DNA of 64,000 nucleotides from positions 62,001-126,000 of the forward strand of contig NZ_JABBEA010000011.1 of assembly GCF_012912005.1 (NCBI RefSeq), written 5' to 3'. This document shows, piece after piece, positions 37,232 to 46,748 of the stretch. The notes under the pieces were generated by a model. That model saw only the letters and a program-made list of their open reading frames with translations. It was not told the DNA's origin and searched no databases. The stretch is from Paenibacillus sp. SZ31. GTDB lineage: Bacteria > Bacillota > Bacilli > Paenibacillales > Paenibacillaceae. How positions within the stretch are numbered: the stretch's first letter is position 1; each line of letters starts with the position of its first letter. The position numbers and the translations under genes are program-made.

Positions 37232-38284
37232 TTGAAGGGGAAACAAAACAAAAAACGGCTTAAGCCGATATTGAAAAAAAGCATGTTGACTGCACTCGGG
37301 TTGGGCATTGCATTGCCTATAGGTGGAACGCTTCCTCAAGCTAACGCAGGAGCAATTGGTCCGGTAATAAACATTTCACGACCTGTTCTTAACGATGGCA
37401 TCCAGTGGTTAAGTTATTCATCGGAACAAAATGATCCTTCTTTTGTACCCGATGTGCCCATAGAGGTAACAAGCAATAATACAGTCAGAATCAATTTAAG
37501 TACACATTTTCGATCCGATGAGTTTAATATGCTCACAGCCATCTCGAGTGATAGCAGCATAGCTGAGGTCTATGTAGAAACGAGAGAAGATGAGAATATG
37601 CCAGCCCCTACGAGTACATTGGTGGTTATTCCTCGCCAAAGCGGCAAAATCAACATCGAATTGAAAGCGAATTATATGATCTCTGGTGCACCAGAGACTG
37701 TTACGGATAATATTGAACTTTACATTAGTAAAAAAGGGGATGTAAATGCAGACGGTAAAGTGAATTCTCTGGATGCAGCAGACTTGTTCGATTATCTTCG
37801 TAACATTGTAAGTCGCCGCGGATTTAGCTATGTAGAGATGAACCGTATGGACGTGGATCGTAATACGGAACCTACTCTGGGGGACATGGATGCTTTGTTA
37901 CAAGGATATAAGGGCAAAACACTTGGCGGGAAAAACAATGACTATGTGTTGACCTTCCAACAAGTGGATGATGCGCCGTATATACTGAGTGGTGAATTGA
38001 AGGAGTACATGCAGAATGTATTTTCCACAGATTACTATCTAATGGATATTGATTATGATGATTCCCTTAATACTCCCTCTTATCAGTGGTATCGCGCAAC
38101 AGACGCTTTAGGAGAAGATAGAGTGCTGATAGGTGGAGAAACAGGAGAACAGCATAGCGTTACATCTGAGGACGAGGATCATTATCTTGTGCTTGAAGTT
38201 ATTACTCACTCCACTTCAAACCCAAATACGGAGCCTAGACGAACATTCATTGTTGGAAAAGAAAAAATACAACTTCCTGATTAA
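37232..38284 (+). CDS. Secreted protein with dockerin-like module
   Basis: 350 residues; signal peptide (core MLTALGLGIALPIGG, cleavage near ANAGA). Residues 45-165 are a beta-rich domain of unknown type. Residues 168-230 form a dockerin-like pair of calcium loops: DVNADGKVNSLD starting at D170 and DVDRNTEPTLGD starting at D207, with ligand positions 1, 3, 5, 9 and 12 occupied, each followed by a helix. Residues 240-350 are an Ig-like region. Dockerins dock proteins onto cohesins. Start TTG 37232 follows GAGGAGGA with 7 bases spacing; the ATG at 37227 is closed immediately by a stop. The next gene encodes a cohesin-like domain. Confidence 0.8.
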   Translation: MKGKQNKKRLKPILKKSMLTALGLGIALPIGGTLPQANAGAIGPVINISRPVLNDGIQWLSYSSEQNDPSFVPDVPIEVTSNNTVRINLSTHFRSDEFNMLTAISSDSSIAEVYVETREDENMPAPTSTLVVIPRQSGKINIELKANYMISGAPETVTDNIELYISKKGDVNADGKVNSLDAADLFDYLRNIVSRRGFSYVEMNRMDVDRNTEPTLGDMDALLQGYKGKTLGGKNNDYVLTFQQVDDAPYILSGELKEYMQNVFSTDYYLMDIDYDDSLNTPSYQWYRATDALGEDRVLIGGETGEQHSVTSEDEDHYLVLEVITHSTSNPNTEPRRTFIVGKEKIQLPD

Positions 38285-38375
38285 TTCATATTTTTTATTT
38301 CAGATAAGGAATAACCATACTTTTTCTATCTTGACCATACGATCTATCAATTGATATAGACATGGAGGCTAATAC

Positions 38376-40304
38376 ATGTTTCAACCGAAAAAGAAACGTC
38401 CAAGAATCAGAAGAACAATGTCAGGTCTCATCGCACTTACGCTACTCTCGTCTCTCGTATTCCCGAGTATAGCTGGGGCAGAGCCGGCAGAACCATCACA
38501 GGTGGAATTTGCAAATGTTAGTGTTCAGGCGGGGCAGACGGTTCATGTTCCTGTTGCATTGAAAAAATCCCATTTCGGGGTGAAAGCTTATAATATGCAG
38601 ATTGATTATGATACGTCTGCACTGGAAATCGTTCGGATCACACCTAAATCTGTCAACGTCATGAGCACATCCCCAAATGAAGAAGGTGTAGCAGACTTCC
38701 AGTACGAAATTAATAATGCGGAAGGCTGGGTACGGATCATTTGGGTTGATTTTACTGGGGGTGACCATTCAATTGTAGATGAAACCCAATTATTTGATAT
38801 GGAAATCAAAGCCAAAAGCAACGCGACGCCTGGAACGAAACAGCTATCCGTAGATCAAACCGATTCAGAACATTGGCATTTCACGAATGTAGAGCACGAG
38901 AACTACACTGAATTATCCGGTGGAACAATCACAATTACAGCAGCAAACTCAGGTGGTGGCAATTCGGGTTCTCCAGCTTCCTCTTCGGGAGGAAGTGTAT
39001 CACCTACTACACCCGTGGTTACCCCGGTTCCATCTACTCCGGCGGTAACCAAAGGCGTAGACATCTATGTGAACGGACAGAAACAGGAACAATCAGCGAC
39101 GGCTACCACATCAACGGTAGGCAATCAGGTTACTACCACTGTTCACGTGGATAATGACAAAGTCATTAATCAGATTGGAAGTGGACTGCGAACGCTTCTG
39201 CTACCCATTACAGGTACTGGCAAGGGCGCGGTCGTTGGTGAACTGAACGGCAAACTGGTCAAAACGATGGAAGGAAGTAATGCCGAAGTTGTCATTCAAA
39301 CTGATAGCGGTACGTATACCCTCCCGGCTAATCAGATTCAGGTAGATCAGGTTCTGAACCAATTCGGAAGCACCGTTCCATTGGAAGATATCACCATTCA
39401 AATCGCTATTGTGCCTAGTGCCACATCCAAGCAAACAGCAATTCAGGCCGCAGCAGACAAGCTGCAGAACACTACGGTGGTTGCAACTCCGGTTGATTTT
39501 GAAGTGAAAGCCATCTGGAATGGACAGCAAGTCAATGTGGATCGTTTTAACTCTTATGTAGAGCGCTCCATTACACTCCCAGAGGGTGTCGATGGTTCAA
39601 AGATCACGACAGGTGTCGTACTTCAACCAGATGGCAGCCTTCTGCATGTGCCGACCAAGGTTATCAAAGGTAACGGGCAAGATTCTGCTATAATTAACAG
39701 CTTGACGAACAGCACTTACGCCCTGATCTATCATCCGGCAACATTCAGCGATGTAACGAATCACTGGAGTCGTGAGGACGTACAGGATCTGGCATCCCGT
39801 CTGATCGTACAAGGTACCAGTGAGAACGTGTTTGCGCCGGACCGCAGTATTACACGTGCCGAGTTCACGGCTGTTCTGTTAAGAGGTTTGGGTCTGCACT
39901 CCCCGAACAGCGCAGAAGCAGCATCATTCACGGATGTGAAGACAGGCAGCTGGTATGAGGATGAGGTTCAGACGGCTGTGTCCTATGGCCTGATCTCAGG
40001 TTATGCTGACGACAGCTTCCGTCCGAACAGCGAAATTTCTCGTGCTGAAGCGCTAACCATTGTGTCACGTGCGATGAAACTGGTCGGTCTGGCACAGGCC
40101 GACGCGTCAGAGACAACAAGCCTGCTGAGCACATACAGCGATAGCGCTAAAGTACAATCATGGGCAGCAGAGCCGGTTGCATCGGCGATTAAACAAGAGC
40201 TGGTACAAGGTGCTGATGGCAAGCTGATGACAGATGCAGACATTAGTCGTGCACAGTCAGCGGCAATTGTGAAAAGGCTGCTGGCAAAAGCCGGACTAAT
40301 CTAA
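38376..40304 (+). CDS. Cohesin-like SLH surface protein
   Basis: 642 residues. Signal peptide (core LIALTLLSSLVFPSIAGA). Residues ~35-185 match a cohesin fold: VHVPVALKKSHFGVKAYNMQ, IDYDTSALEIVRITP, WVRIIWVDFTGGDHS and TPGTKQLSVD. A Gly/Ser/Pro/Thr-rich linker (~190-215) and a Thr-rich beta domain follow. The last ~170 residues contain three SLH repeats (FSDVTNHWSREDVQDL, FTDVKTGSWYEDEVQTAVSY, and a degenerate third). SLH repeats bind pyruvylated cell-wall polymer, so this protein can anchor dockerin-bearing proteins to the surface. The ribosome binding site GGAGG precedes ATG 38376. No terminator lies between it and the dockerin gene (91 bases), so they are likely cotranscribed. Confidence 0.85.
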   Translation: MFQPKKKRPRIRRTMSGLIALTLLSSLVFPSIAGAEPAEPSQVEFANVSVQAGQTVHVPVALKKSHFGVKAYNMQIDYDTSALEIVRITPKSVNVMSTSPNEEGVADFQYEINNAEGWVRIIWVDFTGGDHSIVDETQLFDMEIKAKSNATPGTKQLSVDQTDSEHWHFTNVEHENYTELSGGTITITAANSGGGNSGSPASSSGGSVSPTTPVVTPVPSTPAVTKGVDIYVNGQKQEQSATATTSTVGNQVTTTVHVDNDKVINQIGSGLRTLLLPITGTGKGAVVGELNGKLVKTMEGSNAEVVIQTDSGTYTLPANQIQVDQVLNQFGSTVPLEDITIQIAIVPSATSKQTAIQAAADKLQNTTVVATPVDFEVKAIWNGQQVNVDRFNSYVERSITLPEGVDGSKITTGVVLQPDGSLLHVPTKVIKGNGQDSAIINSLTNSTYALIYHPATFSDVTNHWSREDVQDLASRLIVQGTSENVFAPDRSITRAEFTAVLLRGLGLHSPNSAEAASFTDVKTGSWYEDEVQTAVSYGLISGYADDSFRPNSEISRAEALTIVSRAMKLVGLAQADASETTSLLSTYSDSAKVQSWAAEPVASAIKQELVQGADGKLMTDADISRAQSAAIVKRLLAKAGLI

Positions 40305-40310
40305 ACTTTA

Positions 40311-40495
40311 TAAGTTGAACTAAAGATTATTTACACTGACACTACGACGACAGAATAACCTTCCAATCGCTGTTATCCCCAGATTTTTTGAATCCCTTTT
40401 CCAAAGGTGAAAATCCGGGGATAAAGGCGAACGCTTCGCTTTTTCAGGTTTTTTCTGTCTTCTCCGTTATCGTGTAAATGATTAGTTTAACTTAT
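40311..40495. repeat. Intergenic repeat element, full copy (185 bases)
   Basis: The left end TAAGTTGAACTAAAGATTAT and the reverse complement of the right end are alike over about 50 bases (through GACAGAATAACC against GACAGAAAAAACC). Internal pairs ATCCCC...GGGGAT are also present. The left ~85 bases recur at 50269-50355. No gene inside. Together with the terminator at 40524, this fills the gap between the cohesin gene and the ABC operon. Confidence 0.65.
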
Positions 40496-40523
40496 ATTAT
40501 CAAATGCAATAACGAAATAAGAC

Positions 40524-40559
40524 AACCCGAGTCCTTATATCTAAGGATTCGGGTTTTTT
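40524..40559 (+). terminator. Rho-independent terminator of the cohesin gene
   Basis: AACCCGAGTCCTTA pairs with TAAGGATTCGGGTT, followed by TTTT. It lies just before the relic of the other repeat family (40571-40584) and the ABC promoter. Confidence 0.85.
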
Positions 40560-40603
40560 GCATATAGTTCTTTTGAACAACCTCTTATAGGTGCAATGGT
40601 CCA

Positions 40604-40636
40604 GTTCATTATCAGTTCACAATGATTTGTTACGAT
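40604..40636 (+). promoter_or_regulatory. Direct-repeat promoter box of the ABC/two-component operon
   Basis: GTTCA copies at 40604-40608 and 40615-40619 are spaced 11 bases, and TACGAT lies at 40631-40636, the same geometry as the dockerin-gene box at 37151. The sequence between them also agrees (ATC before the second repeat, AATGA and GTTA after it). The response regulator encoded downstream is the natural candidate to bind it. Confidence 0.55.
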
Positions 40637-40690
40637 ATGAAACATGAAATAGATAGATAGAGTGCATGATCAGGAGAGGAAGAGATCCAT

Positions 40691-42655
40691 ATGAAAATAC
40701 TAGAAGTTAAAAATGTGAAGAAATTATACACCTTATATGGAAAAGAAAGAGTTCCGGTACTCCACGGTTTGAACTTAAGCTTTGAGACAGGGGAGTTCGT
40801 CTCCATCCTCGGCGAATCTGGCTGCGGTAAGTCAACGCTGATGAATATCATTGGGGGAATGGACTCCGATTATGAAGGGGACGTCGTTGTTCGTGGCAAG
40901 AACTTAAGTGCGATGACAGAGAAAGAAATGGATGATTATCGGAAGAATAATATCGGCTTTGTCTTTCAAAATTTCAATCTGATCCCGCATCTGTCTGTCC
41001 TCGAAAATGTGACGATTGCGATGCAAATGACGGATACCAATGAGAAGGAGCGGAACCAACGTGCCGTTGATATATTAACAGAGGTCGGGCTGAAGGATCA
41101 TCTGAACAAACGTCCCAACCAGTTATCTGGCGGTCAGAAGCAACGAGTTTCCATCGCACGGGCGTTATCCAACAATCCGGATATTATTCTCGCAGATGAA
41201 CCAACAGGTGCTCTGGATAGGGAAAACGGAGATCAAATCCTCGCTTTGCTCGACAGTATAGCAAAAAAGGGAATGCTGGTGATCGCCGTAACTCACTCGC
41301 AGAAAGTCGCTGACTCCGGTACACGTATTGTGAAGGTTGAAGAAGGGCGCATTAGTGATGATATTCACCTGAAAGATCCTTCTACGGCTGTTTATGAGAG
41401 TCGTCAGGATTCTTCCCGGAGCCTGAGCTTGCTTGCTTCATTCAAGATGGCACTTAAAAATATGAAACTCAACGGCAAGCGTAATGTTCTGGTCGCTTTG
41501 GGTGGATCTATAGGTATATTAAGTGTACTGCTGATGCTTTCGCTGGGGAATGGTATAACGACGTATATGAATGACGAAATCAATTCAAGTATGGACCCTT
41601 TGCTCGTGGATATAACGAAGCCGAGTGAAGAAGCCAAAGACATGCAAGGCCCCGAGGCCTTGATGGCACCAGGTGAACCGTTCACCGAAGCTGATGTTGA
41701 GACGATTCGCAATTTTCCTAATGTGGATCATGTAGAGACGATCACGACCATTACAGGTAAATCGACTATGGCGAATGAAGAACAAAGTGTGGGACTCACA
41801 CAGTTAACAACGTTAACGGATGCTTTTGATCCAGCACTGATGACAACTGGTGTTCTGCCGGTAGAAAATCAGATGTTGTTACCTCTCGATACAGCGAAAC
41901 AATTAAGCGGAAATGATCAAGCTGAAACCATGATCGGCAAGTCCGTGTTTCTATATATCAATGAGATGGATGGCAATAATAAACCAGTAACTTTGGAGAA
42001 GGAAGTAACCATTTCAGGGATTTACGAAGCGGCAGATCCACAATCTCCAATGCAACAATCGCCTGGATACATTTCATCAGAGATGCTGGAGCAAATGTAT
42101 ACTGACAAAGGAATAACAATCGGGCCGATTCAGGTTAACGCCTATGCAACCGATATGAAATATGTAAATGAAATCAATGAAGCTGCTGTAGACGCTGGTT
42201 TCGCAGGCTCCCAAATGGCCAAGGTCATGGAGAATATCACCACATATGTAAGTATGGCTTCCATTGTACTTGCGGGTATTGCAGGCATTTCGTTGATCGT
42301 ATCCGGTATTATGATACTGGTAGTACTCTATATCAGTGTCGTGGAACGGACGAAGGAGATCGGAATTCTTCGGGCAATTGGAGCGAGAAAGAAAGATATC
42401 AAGCGAATATTCTTCTCCGAATCTGCCTTATTAGGCGTATTTAGTGGTATTATTGCGGTAATCTTTGCAGTAATCATTAGTTATGTGTTAAATATTCTAT
42501 TGGACAATGCGTTTGGCGCAAAACTCATTAATCTCTCAGGATATTATATCTTGTTCGGGATCGTCGTAAGTACAGCGATTAGTATCGTTGCTGGTTTGAT
42601 GCCATCATCAAAAGCTGCGAAGCTGGACCCGATGGAATCTTTACGATACGAATAA
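40691..42655 (+). CDS. MacB-like ABC transporter, ATPase fused to permease
   Basis: 654 residues. The first ~230 are an ATPase with Walker A GESGCGKS, signature LSGGQKQR and Walker B IILADE. The rest is a MacB/FtsX-type permease: one helix near 260-285, a large extracellular domain (~290-510), then three helices (about 525-545, 575-600, 625-645). Such fused proteins act in cell-envelope stress and antimicrobial peptide response, often with a dedicated two-component system, as here. The ribosome binding site AGGAGAGG precedes ATG 40691. Confidence 0.9.
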   Translation: MKILEVKNVKKLYTLYGKERVPVLHGLNLSFETGEFVSILGESGCGKSTLMNIIGGMDSDYEGDVVVRGKNLSAMTEKEMDDYRKNNIGFVFQNFNLIPHLSVLENVTIAMQMTDTNEKERNQRAVDILTEVGLKDHLNKRPNQLSGGQKQRVSIARALSNNPDIILADEPTGALDRENGDQILALLDSIAKKGMLVIAVTHSQKVADSGTRIVKVEEGRISDDIHLKDPSTAVYESRQDSSRSLSLLASFKMALKNMKLNGKRNVLVALGGSIGILSVLLMLSLGNGITTYMNDEINSSMDPLLVDITKPSEEAKDMQGPEALMAPGEPFTEADVETIRNFPNVDHVETITTITGKSTMANEEQSVGLTQLTTLTDAFDPALMTTGVLPVENQMLLPLDTAKQLSGNDQAETMIGKSVFLYINEMDGNNKPVTLEKEVTISGIYEAADPQSPMQQSPGYISSEMLEQMYTDKGITIGPIQVNAYATDMKYVNEINEAAVDAGFAGSQMAKVMENITTYVSMASIVLAGIAGISLIVSGIMILVVLYISVVERTKEIGILRAIGARKKDIKRIFFSESALLGVFSGIIAVIFAVIISYVLNILLDNAFGAKLINLSGYYILFGIVVSTAISIVAGLMPSSKAAKLDPMESLRYE

Positions 42656-42683
42656 AACCAATTGCGGAAAGGATAATGGCTAC

Positions 42684-43352
42684 ATGAACACGATTTTGGT
42701 GGTGGACGATGATTCCCATATCCGCAAATTGATCCGAATCTATCTTGAAAAGAATCAATTTTCCGTGCTGGAAGCACCAGACGGTCAAGAAGCGCTGGAT
42801 ATCCTCTCTCATACAAGAGTTGATTTGGCGATTGTGGATGTAATGATGCCACGAATAGACGGCATTGAACTGACGGAAGATATCCGATCTTATCTGGATA
42901 TTCCGATCCTGATGGTGACTGCCAAGGGAGAATCCAAGGACAAAGTCAGAGGGTTTAATGCAGGGTCAGACGACTACATGGTTAAACCTTTCGATCCGGT
43001 AGAGTTAATCCTACGTGTAAAATCGTTACTGAAACGATATAACAAAAGTTCATCGAACATGATCCAGATCAGCGGTGTAACGATTGATTTGGGCAATCTG
43101 ATGGTTGTTTCGGATGGACAATCTATCGAATTGAAAAAGAAGGAATGTGAATTGTTATTTTCTCTGGCGAGTTCGCCAGGGAAAATATTCACACGTACAC
43201 AGCTTATAGATGATATATGGGGTATCGATTATGAAGGCGATGAGCGTACGGTCGACGTGCATATCAAGCGGTTAAGGGAACGGCTTGAACCCGTACCTGA
43301 GCTAGTGATCTCAACGATAAGAGGACTTGGATATCGCCTGGAGCGTGCATGA
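42684..43352 (+). CDS. Response regulator, OmpR family
   Basis: 222 residues. Receiver domain with D8/D9 acidic pocket and phosphoacceptor D52 (AIVDVMMPRIDG), K after the TAKGESKDK region, and a C-terminal winged helix (RTQLIDDIWGIDYEGDERTV, VDVHIKRLRERL). It likely binds the GTTCA repeat boxes at 37151 and 40604. It is 29 bases after the ABC gene and overlaps the kinase gene by 4 bases. Confidence 0.93.
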   Translation: MNTILVVDDDSHIRKLIRIYLEKNQFSVLEAPDGQEALDILSHTRVDLAIVDVMMPRIDGIELTEDIRSYLDIPILMVTAKGESKDKVRGFNAGSDDYMVKPFDPVELILRVKSLLKRYNKSSSNMIQISGVTIDLGNLMVVSDGQSIELKKKECELLFSLASSPGKIFTRTQLIDDIWGIDYEGDERTVDVHIKRLRERLEPVPELVISTIRGLGYRLERA

Positions 43353-44686
43353 ACATGTTGAGGAAAAGCCTGCGACTTCGAATCGTAGCTACGTTTATTG
43401 GAATTGTTCTGGTGAGTCTGATTCTCTCCTTTATGCTGAATAGTGGGACACAGGAAAAGACGCCAGATCGTTTCATGGTTACCTTTGCCGAAGATATCGC
43501 TACACTGATTAATTTGATCGATGATCCGGAAAAAGTACAATCAAGCTTAGGCATCTTTGCCCGGTATGGCTTGAACATCACTCCCGTGAATGAACAGAGT
43601 GAAGTGTTATCGTCCTTGCCTGAGGACAAAGTTCATTCGTTATTTGAGATGGGTACAACGGATGCAATGTTTATGTCCAGTAAGGATGGAATTGCGACTA
43701 TAGGTGTTCCCGGAACGAACGAGGGGATAGGCACATTTCTAATTCAAAGCGATTTCTCCTCTCTTTTTCATACACTGCGAAACACGCTCTTAACCTCATT
43801 GTTAACGGTTCTGGTCATTGGTAGCTTATTAATCCTGTTTATGTCCGGGTACATTGTGAAACCGATTAAGAGATTAACGGTTGCAGCGAAGGAGATGTCC
43901 TCAGGAGACCTGTCGATCCGCCTGAAACACAATAATAAGGATGAGTTTGGGGAACTGATGGAGAGCTTTAATCATATGGCCAGTGAGTTGCAGAAAATCG
44001 ATTCGGTTCGTGATGACTTTGTCAGCAACGTCTCTCATGAAATGCAGTCTCCGCTCACATCGATCAGAGGGTTTACCAGAGCACTACAAGATGGTGTTAT
44101 TCCATTAGAAGAGCAGAAAGAGCATTTGGATATTATCTATGAGGAAACGCTGCGCTTATCGAGGCTCAGTGATAATCTGCTTCGGCTGGCCTCGCTGGAT
44201 TCGGAGCATCATCCGGTTCATCTCACCACATTCCAGTTGGATGAACAATTAAGAAGGGCGATTTTACTGGCAGAGCCGCAGTGGGCGCAGAAGGACATCC
44301 AGATCGAGTTGGACCTGTTGCCCTGCGAGATCACAGTGGACAAAGATTTGTTTGATCAGGTCTGGCAGAATTTAATAAACAATGCGATCAAATACACCGG
44401 TTCTAGTGGTACCATCCATGTGGAGATTGAGACGTCATCTTCATTCGTGAAGGTACTGATTAGAGATTCAGGACAAGGCATACCTGAGGAAGCTCTGCCG
44501 TATATCTTTGATCGATTCTATATGGCGGACAAAGCGCGGAGCAGCTCGCTTCGAGGGAATGGATTAGGGTTGTCCATTGTGATTAAAATCTTGAAATTGC
44601 ATCAATGTACAATTGATGTAAAGAGTGAAGTAGGAAAAGGTACGCAGTTTATTGTCACGATCCCCAGATCGACCATTTTATCTTAA
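43349..44686 (+). CDS. Sensor histidine kinase
   Basis: 445 residues. A membrane helix (~10-30), an extracellular region of about 110 residues, a second helix (~148-170), HAMP, then HisKA with H230 in SHEMQSPLTSIRGF, and HATPase motifs NNAIKY, DSGQGIP and GNGLGLSIV. It phosphorylates the adjacent response regulator. Start ATG 43349 overlaps the regulator stop codon (ATGA); ATG 43355 is possible. The terminator at 44708 ends the operon. Confidence 0.93.
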   Translation: MNMLRKSLRLRIVATFIGIVLVSLILSFMLNSGTQEKTPDRFMVTFAEDIATLINLIDDPEKVQSSLGIFARYGLNITPVNEQSEVLSSLPEDKVHSLFEMGTTDAMFMSSKDGIATIGVPGTNEGIGTFLIQSDFSSLFHTLRNTLLTSLLTVLVIGSLLILFMSGYIVKPIKRLTVAAKEMSSGDLSIRLKHNNKDEFGELMESFNHMASELQKIDSVRDDFVSNVSHEMQSPLTSIRGFTRALQDGVIPLEEQKEHLDIIYEETLRLSRLSDNLLRLASLDSEHHPVHLTTFQLDEQLRRAILLAEPQWAQKDIQIELDLLPCEITVDKDLFDQVWQNLINNAIKYTGSSGTIHVEIETSSSFVKVLIRDSGQGIPEEALPYIFDRFYMADKARSSSLRGNGLGLSIVIKILKLHQCTIDVKSEVGKGTQFIVTIPRSTILS

Positions 44687-44707
44687 GGCAAGTCAGAAAA
44701 TAGAGAG

Positions 44708-44771
44708 CAGCAATATGGAAACAATCGGTCCCTGTGCGTTCAGGGTTCAGATTGCTTCCATGTTGCTTTTT
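44708..44771 (+). terminator. Strong Rho-independent terminator
   Basis: AGCAA, ATGGAA, CAATC and CCTG pair in order with CAGG, GATTG, TTCCAT and TTGCT, followed by TTTT. It ends the ABC/two-component operon. Confidence 0.85.
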
Positions 44772-44807
44772 GACATTTATAATCGCGACAAAATTTCACA
44801 TATAGTT

Positions 44808-44836
44808 TTGTTTAGCAGTGGATCATTTGATAAAAT
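44808..44836 (+). promoter_or_regulatory. Possible promoter of the UbiD-type decarboxylase gene
   Basis: TTGTTT (44808-44813) and TAAAAT (44831-44836) are 17 bases apart; the -10 is one base from consensus and the -35 is weak. Confidence 0.4.
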
Positions 44837-44900
44837 AGAAGAGACGTTATGTGAATCTATGAACTTAATCAATTTATCATACAGAGAATGGAGCCATCCA

Positions 44901-46736
44901 ATGAAATATCGCAATATGGAAGATTGTATTAACGATCTGGAGCAGCACGGTCATTTGATTCGGGTCAAAGAAGAGGTTGATCCACATCTGGAGATGGCAG
45001 CGATCCACATGAAAGTGCACGAGGCTAAAGGCCCGGCGTTATTATTCGAAAATGTAAAAGGCTCAAAGTTCCAGGCCGTATCGAATCTGTTCGGCACGGT
45101 GGAACGAAGCAAATTCATGTTCCGCGGTACGCTGGAAGGCGTACAACGGGTCATGGCTGTTCGTGACGATCCTATGAAGGCGCTTAAGACGCCATTCCAG
45201 CATGTCCAAACAGGTCTAGCTGCGTGGCAGGCGCTGCCGAAACAGAAGTCTATTAGTCTACCCGTGTCCGCGCAAGAGATTCAAATCTCGGACCTGCCGC
45301 TCATCAAGCACTGGCCCATGGACGGCGGGGCATTCGTGACACTGCCGCAGGTATATTCCGAAGATCCGGATAAGCCAGGAATCATGAATTCCAATCTGGG
45401 GATGTACCGGGTTCAGCTGGATGGCAATGATTTTGAAATGAACAAGGAAATTGGACTGCACTATCAGATTCATCGCGGAATTGGTATACATCAAGCCAAA
45501 GCTGTCAAAAAGGGAGAACCGCTGAAAGTCAGTATTTTCATCGGGGGTCCACCAGCACATACACTCTCAGCGGTGATGCCTCTGCCTGAAGGACTCAGTG
45601 AGATGACATTTGCTGGCCTGCTCGCTGGACGTCGTTTCCGGTACAGTTACAAAGATGGGTATTGCATTAGTAATGATGCCGATTTTGTCATCACAGGTGA
45701 TATCTATCCAGGCGAGACGAAGCCAGAAGGTCCGTTCGGCGATCATCTGGGTTACTACAGTCTGACGCATGAATTTCCACTAATGCGTGTGCATAAAGTC
45801 TATGCCAAACCGAATGCCATCTGGCCGTTTACGGTTGTTGGTCGTCCACCGCAAGAGGATACGGCTTTTGGCGATTTGATTCATGAGATTACAGGAGACG
45901 CGATCAAACAGGAGATTCCTGGCGTCAAAGAAGTGCATGCGGTCGATGCAGCAGGGGTTCATCCATTGCTGTTTGCCATTGGCAGTGAACGTTACACACC
46001 TTATCAGGCTGTGAAGCAACCGACAGAGTTGCTCACGATTGCTAATCGCATTTTGGGTACGGGTCAGCTAAGTCTGGCGAAGTACCTGTTCATTACTGCT
46101 GAGGATCAACAGCCTTTGGACACCCATAAGGAAGTTGAATTCCTGACCTATATCTTGGAGCGCATGGATATGCAACGGGATATTCATTTCCATACCCATA
46201 CGACCATTGATACATTGGATTACTCGGGTACAGGGCTGAACAGCGGTAGCAAAGTTGTTTTTGCAGCCTATGGCGACAAGATTCGGGATCTGTGCACGGA
46301 AGTGCCGGAGTCTTTGAAAAATATTCGAGGTTATGAGAATGCGCAACTCATCATGCCGGGCATCGTTTCGATTCAGACATCGGCCTTCACGAGTTATGCG
46401 GATACAGCACAAGAGATGCAAGCATTCACGTCTCTATTGAAGGAACAAGGAGGTCTGGACTCGTGTCCGATGATCATTCTTTGTGATGACAGTTCGTTCC
46501 TGAGTGCGAACCTCAGCAACTTCTTATGGGCAACCTTTACTCGAAGCAACCCTTCACATGATATGTATGGGGTTAATAGCGGATATGACCACAAGCATTG
46601 GGGTTGTGATCAGGTTATTATTGATGCCCGTACCAAACCTCATCAGGCACCGCCGCTGATTCCCGATGCTTCGGTCGAGAAGAGCATTGAACGATTTTTT
46701 GTTAAAGGGGCAAGCCTGGGTTCGATCAAAATCTAA
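44901..46736 (+). CDS. UbiD family decarboxylase
   Basis: 611 residues, longer than the BsdC type. UbiD motifs are present: GMYRVQ (R170), and EGPFGDHLGYY with E276 and D281, which form the catalytic Arg/acid triad that binds prenylated FMN. These enzymes decarboxylate aromatic or polyprenyl acids and need prFMN made by UbiX; no ubiX gene lies in this window. Exact substrate unknown. ATG 44901 has GGAG at 44890-44893; a longer in-frame extension upstream crosses the terminator and is not used. Confidence 0.88.
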   Translation: MKYRNMEDCINDLEQHGHLIRVKEEVDPHLEMAAIHMKVHEAKGPALLFENVKGSKFQAVSNLFGTVERSKFMFRGTLEGVQRVMAVRDDPMKALKTPFQHVQTGLAAWQALPKQKSISLPVSAQEIQISDLPLIKHWPMDGGAFVTLPQVYSEDPDKPGIMNSNLGMYRVQLDGNDFEMNKEIGLHYQIHRGIGIHQAKAVKKGEPLKVSIFIGGPPAHTLSAVMPLPEGLSEMTFAGLLAGRRFRYSYKDGYCISNDADFVITGDIYPGETKPEGPFGDHLGYYSLTHEFPLMRVHKVYAKPNAIWPFTVVGRPPQEDTAFGDLIHEITGDAIKQEIPGVKEVHAVDAAGVHPLLFAIGSERYTPYQAVKQPTELLTIANRILGTGQLSLAKYLFITAEDQQPLDTHKEVEFLTYILERMDMQRDIHFHTHTTIDTLDYSGTGLNSGSKVVFAAYGDKIRDLCTEVPESLKNIRGYENAQLIMPGIVSIQTSAFTSYADTAQEMQAFTSLLKEQGGLDSCPMIILCDDSSFLSANLSNFLWATFTRSNPSHDMYGVNSGYDHKHWGCDQVIIDARTKPHQAPPLIPDASVEKSIERFFVKGASLGSIKI

Positions 46737-46748
46737 TTTGTGATGTTT

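Noticed and set aside
38345..38356. TATCAATTGATA palindrome before the cohesin gene as a promoter element
   Set aside because: A promoter here (TTGACC/TATAGA) would start transcription inside the ribosome binding site; a chance palindrome or small hairpin is more likely.
44652..44900. Long in-frame N-terminal extension of the UbiD gene
   Set aside because: It overlaps the end of the kinase gene and a strong terminator; ATG 44901 has its own GGAG site and gives a normal UbiD start.
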